A DNA stretch of 64,000 nucleotides, taken from the NCBI GenBank assembly GCA_013399895.1, contig VXBA01001116.1, positions 183,428-247,427 on the forward strand, read 5' to 3'. A program made the position numbers and the translations under genes. Every line of letters starts with the position of its first letter. Position 1 is the first letter of the stretch. Shown in pieces: positions 10,870 to 21,914 of the stretch. Source of the DNA: Serilophus lunatus. Its lineage: Eukaryota; Chordata; Aves; Passeriformes; Eurylaimidae. The notes below the pieces were generated by a model. It searched no databases, was not told where the DNA came from, and worked only from the letters and a program-made list of their open reading frames with translations.

Positions 10870-13800
10870 GGCATGACTGCTCGTGCCTGGAGTTCTGTCT
10901 CAGTTTTGCATGATGAGGTAAGCTGCTGTTCTGCTCCAGCTTGTTTGTGAATGAATTCCTCTAGTCACACTTTCCTGGATGGAATACCAGGACAATTGGG
11001 CCAGCTGGTTTTAGCACGAGCTGGGAGGGCAGCATTCCCCTCCCCACACTCCTGTGGTCCTGGAGTAACCCACTGCCAGTGACATGGTTTGCATCTCCTG
11101 GTAGTTGGAGCCACCCTTCCAAAGGCTCTTTATTCCAGCTGGCACTTCCCTGTCTCAGTTGGAAGGATCATGTAATAAAAATCCTGTATCACACAGGAGT
11201 TCAGTAAAGGTCACTGGTATTTCTGCTCCTGTGCTCTCCCAATCTCCCATCTTTCTGACAGTCACAGGGATGGAGTGCTTGCATTCTATTACAACTCTCA
11301 CTGTTTCCATCCCCACTGTGCCTGTCACTGTGCCCCTTAAAAACCTGCCTGGAGGCTATTTGACCTCTATTAAGAAGTCCTTTAGCTGCCTGGAGGTGGG
11401 TGGCATGGACAGATGTAGGCAATTTCTTTTGCCTTCCACACTGCCAGAGCCTGGCTTTCAGAAAAAGCTGAATTAGGTTGTGCATTCTGCATTTCAGAAG
11501 AGGGATTTGATGTGGCCAGATCCAATGTGCAATTAGCAAGGAGTGATCCAATGAAGCATAACTCTGGTCTCAGCTCAGTGCAAAGATCAATTATATTTGC
11601 TGGTAGCCATACTGGAACTTTTATCTTGTCTTGCTACCACAGCAGGGAGACCTTAGTGATGAGGCTCTGGTTAGACTTTCTCCAGTTTTTCTCAGGACTT
11701 TCTTCATTTCTTCCCATCTCCACGTGATAGGAAGTGGTCAGTTAGAGCTTAAGGCCCTTGAAATACCCAGTTTGATCCTCTCTCCACAAAGCAGTAGGTA
11801 GGTAGGGCTCAGTTTTCAGGTCTCATGGTCTTGCTGCATATTACAGGATTGCAGAATCTGTTCCTGCAGCAGGTGTTTCTTTCCATTAAACAACACCCCT
11901 GCCAAAGTGCCAGATCAAGCCTGGCTGCTTACAGTTTGTTTTATACACTTCTTTGGTCCTGCTTTGACACCTGAACACTTTGGCACAATTTTCTTTAACA
12001 GAAGATTTTGTGTAGGTGTGTAGCACTGCGTGTCAGCATTGGAGGCTCCTGAGATTGCTCTGCAAAGCCAGGTTGGTGCATTTGGGCAGGGTGGTGTTTA
12101 CTCACACATTCAGACACATGGATGAAAAGGCTGTTCAAAAGCACGTGAAGTTTATTGCAAAATCCTTTGGATTTTTCTTTTCCCAGTAGCAGCTTTGAGA
12201 AGGAAAATGGATGCCCAGTTCCTAGTATAGAGGTACACAGGATATTCTCATTAGCTCTTCTTCATGCTGCTCATTATGGGAGTGAAGGAGATGCTGTTTG
12301 GTTTTCAGGCTGATACTGACAGTTTGGAGAGCCAAAGCCACCACCTCGGTGAAGTACTCCAAATATACCTCAAAAAACTGGAAACTTCAGTTATTCCTTA
12401 GCAAAGTTTCTTGTTCCTGAGGAAAACAAGCTTGTGGAAGTCTGGCTTAATGCATTTAAAGAAGCTGAGAAGTATAAATGATGTGTCTTCCCCTAAGGGA
12501 GAAAAATAAATGAGTGAAAGAAAAACATTGTATGTAACAGTTGTGTTGAGTCTTATGTCAGTGTCCCATCCTTTGTGATTCTGTGTCCTACTATTTCCCT
12601 CAGTATAAATAAATCTAACACCAAATCTGTCAAAATCTGTATTGGAAACAGGCAGGAGCAAAAGTTTAAGAATACTTTGAAAAGGATAAGTGGAAGAGGA
12701 CTTGTTACCTGTATGGATCTGTGCTTGGATAGAAAAGGTTATTTATATTAAATTTCAATCAAGCAAAGCATTTTTTTACATATGTTACATGCACTCTTTG
12801 TAGGATTGTGAAACAAGTAGGAGCAACTGTGTTTTTAACTCACTTTTTATAAAGTGCAAATACTTTTTAGGATGCAAAGAGATTAATTACTGTGATTTCT
12901 GAAAAAACACCTGTAATTCTTGCAAAATAAAAAAATGCACTGCTCAACAATTTCAAAGAATTGAATCTCATACTTCATTACTGTTTGGTGCATAGTTAAG
13001 GAATAAATGGATTGCTTCATGCTAGATTTATTTATATTGTTTTACCTGCTGCAAGAGATGCCCTGAGCTTTCTTTGTCCAATGTCTGTCAGTAAATACAA
13101 CAGAATTAAAAATCTCTTCTTGTTCTTTTACAATCTGTTCAAGGAGGAAAAACTTTTACTTTATGACAGCTGTGGGAACTTACTATAATTATTTCAAATC
13201 AAAGGTAGCTTTCCATGCTAGGTGTTGAATTTAATAGCTGTACTTGATATTGGCCTCCTCCAGGGTTCAACTGTACTAATACTGTTTGAAATGCAAGTAA
13301 ATAGAAACCAAAAAATTAACTGTGGAGGGTGTATGCTATTACATTTTAAAAAGCCTCCTAGTATTCAATAGCAAATATTCATTATTTTATGACTGCTGTA
13401 ACAAACAGAAAAAATTCAAAAGGGAAAGGTGCAATCTAAAAATTCCTTCTGTCAGATGCTGTGCTAACTCAACAGTGAGAGAAGATGTGATATAAAACAG
13501 TGAAGGATCCCTGGTCAGAGATTTAGGGCCTCCATTCTGCTGTGGTTTCTGCAGTTTGGTCTTCATCTTGTAAATTCACTTAACTCTCAGAGGAACAAGC
13601 TTCCTGAAACCCTGGTAAAGAGGAGTGATGTGGCTGTCAGTTTTGTTTCTCCAGGGCCAGTCTGGGGAGGACGTGGCACAGGAAGAAGCTGATTTCTCCC
13701 TTAGCTGAAGCTGGGGACATCCTGTTCCTTGGAGAGGCCAGTCCTTGTGGCTCTGGTTGTGGCACCTGGTTATACCAGGGGTACTGCCCCTTGTCGGGAC

Positions 13801-13977
13801 AAAGTTCCCTAGGAGCTAAAACAAAGTTCCTGCTACTGGTTACATTAAATGCATTTATTTGAGTAAATAAAACTTGTGTTAGCACAGTAAAATGACAGTT
13901 TTGATGGGAATTGCTCCACGAAGAGATCTGGCATGTGGATTGAATTAGTTCTGGTAAGGTGCCACATGCTCCCCAAA

Positions 13978-14110
13978 GCACAGAATCACAGAATTAACAA
14001 GGTTGGAAAAGACCACTGAGATCATCGAGTCCAACCTATTACCTAACACCATCCCATCATCTAAATCATGCCACTAAGTGCCTCATCCAATCTTTCCTTA
14101 AACAAGCACT
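13978..14110 (-). mobile_element. CR1 LINE 3' end (reverse)
   Basis: CACAGAATCACAGAATT followed by AAGGTTGGAAAAGACC and ATCATCGAGTCCAACC is the reverse complement of a CR1 3' terminus. The following CATCCAATCTTTCC-like text continues the element. It lies about 370 bp upstream of w2. Confidence 0.88.
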
Positions 14111-14474
14111 CCCAAAGGAGGGGGGAAAAGCAGCCCTTAAAATAAATAAATCAAATATAATTGATTCCTAGCATTCTTTGGCTTGGCATGAGAATTGGAA
14201 GCTCACGAGAAGTGCAATTATGCTGCTGTCAGTAAGTGGGCTCTGCTAGCACCTGTGCCTCGGAAGGACATGAGCCCCTCTCGAGTGTGGCTGACTTGGT
14301 GGCTGTGGCTTGGGTGGTTTCTCAGCAACCTTACACATCAAACCCCGGGCCAACCCAACCCCGACTCCGCGGGTTTGCTGCACGGGTGTGATGTGTGCCT
14401 GCCCATCTCTGCTGGGGGGGGGGCCAGAAGCAGTGCCTGGCTGTTTTCACTGACGCGAGCACGTTCCCTGCCAG

Positions 14475-14622
14475 CTACTCAGACATCCTGATTGAGCGGG
14501 AGGTGCTGATGCAGAAGTACATCCACCTGGTGCAGATCGTGGAGACCGAGAAGATCGCGGCCAACCAGCTCCGCCACCAGCTGGAGGACCAGGACACAGA
14601 GATCGAGAGGCTGAAATCAGAG
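14475..14622 (+). CDS. RASGRF2: RASGRF2 window exon 2: coiled coil between PH1 and IQ
   Basis: One base finishes the split Ser codon, then 49 codons follow: YSDILIEREVLMQKYIHLVQ, then IVETEKIAANQLRHQLEDQD, ending in ERLKSE. The heptad-like spacing of Leu, Ile and Val with many charged residues marks the coiled coil that follows PH1 in RasGRF proteins and helps with membrane association. The acceptor is TTCCCTGCCAG and the donor is TCAGAG|GTGTGT. It ends in phase 0. Third positions are strongly GC-biased (GTG, ATC, GAG, CTG), unlike the AT-rich next exon. Confidence 0.97.
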
Positions 14623-15240
14623 GTGTGTCCCACAGCCACCGAGCCCTGACTGGGCCGTGCGTGTGGCCACGCGTCCGCTGTTTCTGCCACGCGCCGTGAA
14701 AGTGGCACCGCGCAGCGAGGTCGACACGTAACGGTCCCCACCGCGGGCTCCCTGGTGAACACTTCCCTTAGGAATGTTGGGGTCTCTTAGGATGAATGGG
14801 GTACTTTTGGTTTTGCCAGAGGGTTTAAGAAGCCACATTGCTTTGCAGGGTGGACACCATAGATTATGTCCTACCTGTCTCCAGGTCTGAGGAGTTTGGT
14901 CCCAAACAAATGGTCTGTGGGTGTGGCAGTATTAAGAGCTTTCCCAAACAGTTCTGATTCACTGAATATTAAAGATTTTGTTGCAGTCTTGAGCTGATAA
15001 AACCCAAAAGACACACTTGGTTTTGAGAGGAGAACCTGCTTTCTTCTGGTTCTTCCACCTGGGCCAAGATCTGTGATGGTTTGATGAGAGGTGTGTCCAC
15101 GTCCCTGTGACCAAGGGTGTGCCTGTCATTCTGTGCAGCTTTAACAGGCTACAAGGGGAGATAAATATTTTTCCCTTAGTTCTCTGACTAAAGGTTTCAT
15201 TAACTCGTGGAAACATTTAATGCATATTTGTTTTTATTAG
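14623..15240 (+). other. RASGRF2: RASGRF2 intron (618 bp)
   Basis: Spliceosomal intron between w2 and w3. It begins GTGTGT and ends TTTTTATTAG. I see no repeat or exon in it. Confidence 0.9.
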
Positions 15241-15330
15241 ATTGTAGCACTGAATAAAACAAAAGAAAAAATGCGACCTTATCATGGCAACCAGGAAGAT
15301 GAGGATCCAGATATTAAAAAAATTAAAAAG
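15241..15330 (+). CDS. RASGRF2: RASGRF2 window exon 3: linker before IQ
   Basis: Exactly 30 codons, phase 0 at both ends: IVALNKTKEKMRPYHGNQED, then EDPDIKKIKK. It continues the coiled coil for about ten residues and ends in an acidic cluster (EDEDPD) followed by a basic one (KKIKK) just before the calmodulin-binding IQ motif. The donor AAAAAG|GTAAAG is good. Its codons are AT-rich, in contrast to w2 and w4. Being in phase at both ends it could be skipped without a frameshift. Confidence 0.96.
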
Positions 15331-16959
15331 GTAAAGGAGCAGTCTCTGTGCTTAAGGGGAGAAGGGTGGGAGGGAGGGGGTGTACTTCTGTGTCTGTCTA
15401 CTTTGGTCATTTACTTTCTGTAAGCACTTTTGAATACCAAGACTCCTTTGCCCTGCCCCCACTTAAACCTCTTTAATTACACCAGCTTCCTGTGTTGTGT
15501 GTGTTTGATAGTTTTCATTTTTATTTATAATGTACATATATCCAGTGACTTAAAGAAGCTTGCACATTGCATTCAGCTGCTTGTAAAGACTGAAGTTAAA
15601 AGCCATGGCCTGTGTCCTGTGGGGATGAAGTGTAAAGTGAATTTATATTCCTTTCACATCAAAGTGTTCATCATGATGTAAGAGAATGACTTGCATACTG
15701 TCACAGCAGCTGGAGTACCAATACTGAAAATGCAGAGAGCACTCTTGGTGGTCAGCCCATGTTTTTAGTACCAGGGACACAATTGTCCCAGCCTGCATGA
15801 CATTTACATGGGCAGCTTTTGGGAGCACTGCTTCAGGCTGGGTATGATCCCCTCCAGACCCCTGCCCACCACTGACTGCTGCAAATCTTAATGCACAAGC
15901 ATGAGTGGAATTCAGTTGAATTCTGCAGCCTGAAGCTGCAGTCCTGTATGTGTCTCTCTTATTCTTACAGTATATGGCCTCTTGAATTGCACAATACCCT
16001 CCATGGGACGTGGCCCTAGTTCCTGTCTTTATCTGGGCTGTGCAGCCTGAGCAGGATCAGGGCTGAGCTGGTGTGAGTTTTCCTTTCCATGTTGGTTAAA
16101 CATTGTAATAGAAGCTGGAAATGCCTCTTTTAGTAGAAAAAGAGCTTTGAATCCATGTGTAATTCACTGCATTCTTACTGATTGCTTTGACAGTTGGATC
16201 CTTTTTTGTAAAATTGGTTTATTCTGAGTAAACTGCTACCAGTGAGATTTTGCATTTCCCTTTCAAGAGAATGATCTTCACACCGAGATCAGGGCACAGA
16301 CACAATCAAATTTTCTGTGACCTCTTCTGTAATCTTCCATCCACTTGAAATTTCCACAGATATTGTGCTTAGCTAGATTTTTCCAGGACTTAGAGGTGCT
16401 TTTTAAGAATATCAAGAATATGCCTTTTTGGGTAAGAGGTTTGTTGTGTGGGTGTCTGATACTAAGCAATATATTGATACTTAGCTTTAAATACACATGC
16501 TAAGGGTTATCTATTCAAAATAGAAATCAAACTGAGCTTAACAGTTATTTCAGAATTCTTCCTATGATGACACTGAGTCTGTTTTGAAATGTGTCACCTG
16601 GAAGCCTTGCATGATACTTGTGGGGGCATGAGAGGAATGTGTAAGGGGAGATAAAAGGAGCTGACCAACCTGTTGTGCTGAGGGGAAGGGTACAGCACTT
16701 CAGCTTGCAGCAGAGGGTTCCCTGATATTTATGTGATATCTTACAGTCTGTTTCCTGGCAACAAACACGACCCTTAACACACACAAATACAAACCCCATG
16801 CAATTTTGGAACAATTACAGATCAATGGAAGAACAGATTTTTATTTTTAGGTTCTGCCGTTTCATTTTGAGGGTTATTTCTATGGGGAAGAGCTTGTGAG
16901 CAGTGGTGTAATGTGTTTATTTGTCCTCCTTTCCTTTCACTGCCTGGCCCGTTTTCCAG
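15331..16959 (+). other. RASGRF2: RASGRF2 intron (1.6 kb)
   Basis: Between w3 and w4. No exon, identifiable mobile element or long tandem repeat was seen. It ends in a pyrimidine tract and GTTTTCCAG. Confidence 0.9.
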
Positions 16960-17213
16960 GTGCAGAGCTTCATGCGGGGCTGGCTGTGCAGAAGGAAGTG
17001 GAAAACCATTGTCCAAGACTACATCTGCTCCCCCCACGCAGAAAGCATGAGGAAGAGGAACCAGATCGTCTTCAACATGGTGGAGGCTGAGTCTGAGTAT
17101 GTGCACCAGCTTTATGTGCTGGTGAACTGCTTCCTGAGGCCCCTGAGGATGGCAGCGAGCTCCAAGAAGCCGCCCATCAGCCACGACGACGTCAGCAGCA
17201 TCTTCCTCAACAG
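16960..17213 (+). CDS. RASGRF2: RASGRF2 window exon 4: IQ motif and start of DH domain
   Basis: 84 codons plus 2 nt. It opens with VQSFMRGWLCRRKWK, an IQ-type calmodulin-binding helix; bound Ca2+/calmodulin is what links the family to calcium signals. It then enters the Dbl-homology Rac-GEF domain: NQIVFNMVEAESEYVHQL is conserved region 1, whose Glu-Tyr pair contacts the switch of the GTPase. It ends in PPISHDDVSSIFLN. The acceptor is CGTTTTCCAG and the donor is CAACAG|GTACCC. The Cys in VLVNCFLRPL replaces a small or polar residue in the mammalian copies I recall, which is worth a check against other birds. Confidence 0.97.
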
Positions 17214-18065
17214 GTACCCAGCCTTCCCTGGGGGGCTTCACTGTTTCCCTTGAGGGCTCTCTCTGGCTGCTTCCTCCCACTCTGGTTCAGCCCACACAGT
17301 GAGCTCTGCCCCTTGTCTTGGGCTCTGGTGCAAGTGATGCTGAGGCAGACCAGGGTTTCCAGGGGTAAAGGCAAAGGTGCTGTTGGTGATGCTGTTTGAA
17401 GCCAGTGAGACCTCTTTACCTTCTCACAGTCAACGTCTTCCTTTGCCACAGGGGGAAAAAAAAGGACAAATTGTGCCTCTTGGAGCAGATCTCATAATTT
17501 TCTGTCACCTTTCCTGTTTCCTTTTCTCTTAAGAGACCAAAATTGGACTTAGTGGCCTCATATGATCCCATTAAGACCCTGAGGATGAGTATGTCAAATC
17601 TTCTGTTTGCCATTGCCCTGCCTAAGGAGTCTCCTTTCCTCTCACTTGTCTTTTCATATCCTACAAAAGAAGAATTGTTCTTTCATTAAGCAAGCAAGTG
17701 CTATTGTAATGAGCATGCACAAGCAAGCCAGAAGGCATCTAACATTTGACACAGGGTTGGGATTGCATCCAAGGCTGCCCCAAATTTATAAGATATAGAA
17801 CAAGTTCCTTTATTTATGAAACAGGTTTCCTTTTCACTGTTAAGAGTACACTTTCTGCACCAAAACCTGTGTTTGTTAGAAGTACTAAACTAAGATTTTT
17901 GAACAAAGAAACACTTATTTCCATAATAACTATCTTCTGGGGCTTTTTTTTCTGGCAAGGTGCAGAATGTACTAGTAGCCAGGAAATAATGTTTCTCTCT
18001 GAATTATTAACCAGAAAATAAAAACAGGTTTGTCTTTTTGTTTTGTGGAAATACTTGTTTTTCAG
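17214..18065 (+). other. RASGRF2: RASGRF2 intron (852 bp)
   Basis: Between w4 and w5. It is AT-rich, without recognisable repeats, and ends TTGTTTTTCAG. Confidence 0.9.
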
Positions 18066-18145
18066 CGAAACAATCATGTTTCTCCATGAGATATTTCACC
18101 AAGGCTTGAAAGCAAGAATAGCTAACTGGCCTACCTTAATTCTAG
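18066..18145 (+). CDS. RASGRF2: RASGRF2 window exon 5: DH domain
   Basis: An 80-nt exon (1 + 78 + 1). The first C completes Ser after LN, then ETIMFLHEIFHQGLKARIAN and WPTLIL follow. These are helices of the DH domain between conserved regions 1 and 2. The acceptor is TGTTTTTCAG and the donor is TCTAG|GTAAGT, a strong match. It ends in phase 1. Confidence 0.96.
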
Positions 18146-18565
18146 GTAAGTTACTTTATTTTCTCTAGGGGTAATATTTTCATATTTATTTCTGAAAATT
18201 CAGTAAGGACTTTTTAAAAAAAAAGTTCTGCTTGAAGGGAATGCACTTGCAGAATTAAACCCCCAAGATGTGGTGCAGTGGGAGTCTTATGTGGGCAGTA
18301 ATGAGAATTCCTCTGCCTTAAGCATTGATTAGACTTGGACCCCTTGTATTTGTGGGGATAGTGTCTCACTATCAGCTAATCAGAACAACTGTGATTTGGC
18401 AGGTAAAAGAGCCATGTTTAATGCTTCAAAAATGTCAGTGTATAGAAACCAGGACTGATGACAGTTATTTGCTTCCACAGAAAATAGTACTTCCTTTAAA
18501 AGTGCATTTCAAGAGATGGGTGGCTTGGAAAAAAGCCCCAACCACATTTCTCTGCTGTTTTCCAG
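18146..18565 (+). other. RASGRF2: RASGRF2 intron (420 bp)
   Basis: A short intron between w5 and w6, ending CTGCTGTTTTCCAG. Nothing else was seen. Confidence 0.9.
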
Positions 18566-18759
18566 CTGACTTGTTTGACATTCTGCTGCCAATGCTGAAC
18601 ATCTATCAGGAATTTGTCCGTAACCATCAATACAGCCTGCAAGTCCTGGCAAACTGTAAGCAAAACAGGGATTTTGACAAACTCCTGAAGCAATATGAGG
18701 CCAACCCAGCGTGTGAGGGGCGAATGCTGGAAACCTTCCTCACTTACCCCATGTTTCAG
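18566..18759 (+). CDS. RASGRF2: RASGRF2 window exon 6: DH domain core
   Basis: Two bases finish Ala, then 64 codons follow: DLFDILLPMLNIYQEFVRNH, then QYSLQVLANCKQNRDFDKLL and EGRMLETFLTYPMFQ. This covers DH conserved region 2 and the start of conserved region 3 (LTYPMFQ, continued as IPRYI in the next exon), the helix that contacts switch 2 of Rac-type GTPases. The acceptor is GCTGTTTTCCAG and the donor is TTTCAG|GTAGTC. The end is in phase 0. Confidence 0.97.
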
Positions 18760-19887
18760 GTAGTCTCTGTGTCTCTTTTGTGTGTATTTGGTTTTACTCC
18801 TTGGTTAATTCATTTTGTGCTAGTGACATTATTGTTGTGGACTGAAGGCTCCTCTTGCTTAACTGAAAATACACTCCTGCAAATTAGTTTAGTTTTAATT
18901 CATTTTTTTATTGCAGCAAAACTCTTCATGTGGAGATCTCTAATTATACTGGTCCATCTTTACTCAGAATTTTACATATGTTGAAGGGGAGTGTGGGATG
19001 GGAACCAGCACCAACAGAAAATTGCTTGAAACAATTCCTTGACTTACCTCTCCTGATTACAAAGTCCAGAGAGGGATGATATTCCTGGTGTAGCAAATTA
19101 GAGCAGCCACAAGCATTTGCAGCTTTTCCCCCCCTTCATTTTCCAGTGACTCAGTCTTTAGAAAATGAAAAATATATTGCAAAAGTTTCAAAAAGTTTGC
19201 TTGCACTTCTGATATTTTGCTGTGATCTGCCTGGATTAATACTTGCAGCTGCTTTAGGATCCCTGTGAAACAGTGTTGTGATAATTCTGTGTCTCCTTCA
19301 CTTCAGCTAACATTTTATTCATCAGGAGAACAGTGAACACCCCTCCTGTTCAGTTATTAGCAAACCAAAAAGAGTAAAAAATTAGAAAAAGGGGCACTTG
19401 TGTTAGTGCTGGTTCTGTGTGTCAGCCTGAGGAGCTGCTGGCACCTGCAGCAATGCTCTTTTAGAGTTGGTGTATTTTAAACTTCTGTGGATTTCTCTGA
19501 TTGAACGGAAACAAGGTCATGGAACCATCAGAGGGAGAGAGAGGGCCCTGTTCACATGTGATGGGGATGTCATGGCTGATGAGTTTTCACTCCAGCACAA
19601 TGTTGTGTCTCCTTCTCCTGGATAACTTTCATTCTGTCAGGCAGGGTTTGCTGCAGCGTCGCTGGCTCTGGTTAAAAGCTCGGGGGGGTCCCTGTGCTGC
19701 CCTGCAGCCTCAAAACTCAAATACTGGCTCTTCTTCAGTGAAGAATTTTGTGCAATGTAAACTTCACCTAAGTGCAGACAAGTCAGCTGGTATTGCCAGT
19801 GTCACAAGAAACTTACTTCATGCACCCTATTAAAATCGAGGGAAGGTGTGTATGGACTCACTGATTTTATACTTAATTTGTTTTAAG
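18760..19887 (+). other. RASGRF2: RASGRF2 intron (1.1 kb)
   Basis: Between w6 and w7. The w6 frame stays open into this intron for some distance by chance, up to a stop near 18982. No exon or known repeat was seen. It ends AATTTGTTTTAAG, a weaker acceptor. Confidence 0.88.
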
Positions 19888-19997
19888 ATTCCTAGATATA
19901 TTATAACACTCCATGAACTTCTGGCTCACACCCCACATGAGCATGTTGAGCGAAAAAGCCTTGAATTTGCTAAATCTAAACTAGAAGAACTCTCAAG
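19888..19997 (+). CDS. RASGRF2: RASGRF2 window exon 7: DH conserved region 3
   Basis: 36 codons plus AG: IPRYIITLHELLAHTPHEHV, then ERKSLEFAKSKLEELS. IPRY follows LTYPMFQ from w6 and completes the hallmark QRITKY-like segment of DH domains. The donor CTCAAG|GTAAGA is near consensus. The AG is completed by G of the next exon to give Arg. Confidence 0.97.
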
Positions 19998-21342
19998 GTA
20001 AGATTTTTCTACCTTATTTGTTATAATTTTGATTCAACTGTTTTGAACAAAACCTCCTTTTTCTTTATTTTGATTTTGCTTTGTTCCCTAAGAAAAAAAA
20101 AAAAGTATGTATTTTAAAGAAGGGGATTGAAACCAAAACACAAAACAATGAAAAACAACAAGAATGTCCCAATTTAAGATCTTGACTCTTTTTTTTTGTT
20201 GGTTTTTTTTTGACTAAAATAATAATACAAATTTCTCTCTATATTCTGGTTAGGGAAGAATATGAATCACTGCAGAAACCACCTACTCCTGGGTTATGAG
20301 CAAAGTAGTTTTTCCTACATAAAGAAACAATTTTGTTTTCATAGTTTAGAGAAAAACATTGTTTTCAGTAATCAGGGTCTTGAGAAGTACTGAGTTCTCA
20401 ATATGTGCTACAGTTCTCATGCACATCTGATTTTCACATATGCCTCAAATAATGCCAGATAAGGAGGAATTACAGATATATTTTGAGAACTGGTGCTCCC
20501 TGTAGAAACCTGAAAAATGAACCCCCAGCCCGTTCTCAGATGTTCCTCTCATCAGCCCAGTGAGAAATGTGGTTCTCATCCCTGGGAAATAGTTCTCTGC
20601 TGTGAAAAAAGAAACCCTGAGTGAACTCCAGGATATAAATCTTGAGTGTCTGGAGTATTCACCCAAGAAGTACTTGGAGAATATTTAGTTGTAAAAGCTA
20701 CACAAGCAGCTCAGTCAGCTCTGGGTTGGCTTTGTTTCATAAGTCAGAGTTCATTGCTGATCCAACTAACTCATCACTGAGCATTCAGAATTGTAGGCTG
20801 AGGCTGATGGATCCTTCTGTGCTCATAAAGCCACCAGTATAGGCAGAAAACATGAAGTGTTTTGACTCATTTCCATCTCCTCAATGTAGTTCTGAGGGAG
20901 GAGGAGCTTCCAGACAGAGCAGTCCAGTCCCACTTTAGGAAAAAATTATACATCATAAGATCATATAAACTTCTGGGTTGGTTTCAGCACTGAAAAAAAT
21001 CTGGATTTTTTTGTCTGTGTAAGGGGGAGATGCTGGGGAAGGAGGGAGGGAGAATGGTACATGGGGGTGTAAAATGAAGTAAGGACAGAGTGGGAACTCT
21101 GTCATGTGCCCTACAAAACTACAAGAAACTCTTCTTCTGTCTGTGGCAGCCCAGACCACTGAGGATCAAGGGGTTCTGTTCTACCAGCTGCCAGATGTTT
21201 TTAGCTCAGATGTGTTCAGGAATAGCCTCAAAAAACATCTGGCCAAATGGGCCCCACTAAAAAAGTCCAGAAACGTGCTGTGTAGGGGGTGTGCAAGTGA
21301 AAACAGAGGGAGCTGAAGTGCACCCTGTGTTGTGCCCAACAG
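19998..21342 (+). other. RASGRF2: RASGRF2 intron (1.3 kb)
   Basis: Between w7 and w8. It has A- and T-runs near 20092-20110 and 20190-20212, otherwise no recognisable element. It ends TTGTGCCCAACAG. Confidence 0.9.
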
Positions 21343-21461
21343 GGTGATGCACGACGAGGTGAGTGACACGGAGAACATCCGTAAGAACCTGGCCATAGAG
21401 AGGACCATAGTGGAGGGCTGTGACATTCTGCTGGACACCAGCCAGACCTTCATACGCCAGG
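21343..21461 (+). CDS. RASGRF2: RASGRF2 window exon 8: end of DH domain, DH-PH2 hinge
   Basis: 1 + 117 + 1 nt: VMHDEVSDTENIRKNLAIER, then TIVEGCDILLDTSQTFIRQ and the first base of Gly. It is the long last helix of the DH domain leading to the second PH domain. The acceptor is CCCAACAG and the donor is CCAGG|GTAAGG. Reading on into the intron meets a stop at about 21512, so retention would truncate the protein before PH2. The minisatellite begins 214 bp after the donor. Confidence 0.97.
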
Positions 21462-21674
21462 GTAAGGCACTCCTCCTGGAAAACATCTCTTATCGTGGGA
21501 AAAACCTGCACTGAAGCCACCCAAGGGCTCAGGCGGGTCACTGCCAACACCCCACCCGTGCCCGTGGTGTGTGAAGCATGGTGCACAAAGGGATCTGGTG
21601 GCAGGTGGTTTGGGGATGTAGCTGAACCTCACTTCTGTGCTGCCTTCTTCAGGAGCCTTGGAAACCAGCAGCAC

Positions 21675-21914
21675 ATGAATGGCAGAGCCATGAAAGGCAG
21701 AGCCATGAAAGGCAAAGCCATGAAAGGCAAAGCCATGAATGGTAGAGCCATGAATGGCAGAGCCATGAAAGGCAAAGCCATGAATGGTAGAGCCATGAAT
21801 GGTAGAGCCATGAATGGCAGGGCCATGAATGGCAGAGCCATGAATGGCAGAGCCATGAAAGGCAAAGCCATGAATGGTAGAGCCATGAATGGCAGGGCCA
21901 TGAATGGCAGAGCC
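21675..21914. repeat. 15-bp minisatellite, 16 units
   Basis: Sixteen head-to-tail copies of ATGAATGGCAGAGCC and close variants: AAAGG for AATGG, GGTAG for GGCAG, CAAAGCC for CAGAGCC, CAGGGCC for CAGAGCC. Because the period is a multiple of three, no stop arises in several frames on both strands, which creates spurious ORFs (MNGRA-type repeats on +, ALPFM- and HGSAI-type on -). Units 7-11 and 13-16 share the order AAAGG-type, GGTAG-type, CAGGG-type, standard, indicating a higher-order duplication of about 60-75 bp. Copy number is likely variable between individuals. Confidence 0.95.

Larger units (their letters stand above)
6539..14474 (+). other. RASGRF2: RASGRF2 intron after w1 (7.9 kb)
   Basis: No coding exon was seen. 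It contains CR1 fragments at 7712-7895, 10641-10869 and 13978-14110 and a T13 run at 9732-9744. A 280-codon open frame at 9635-10477 has no recognisable domain and looks like chance. The rest is unremarkable AT-rich sequence. Confidence 0.85.

Noticed and set aside
18325..18984. 219-codon ORF as a single-exon gene
   Set aside because: It is w6 (18566-18759) read through into both flanking introns; the outer parts do not match the family.
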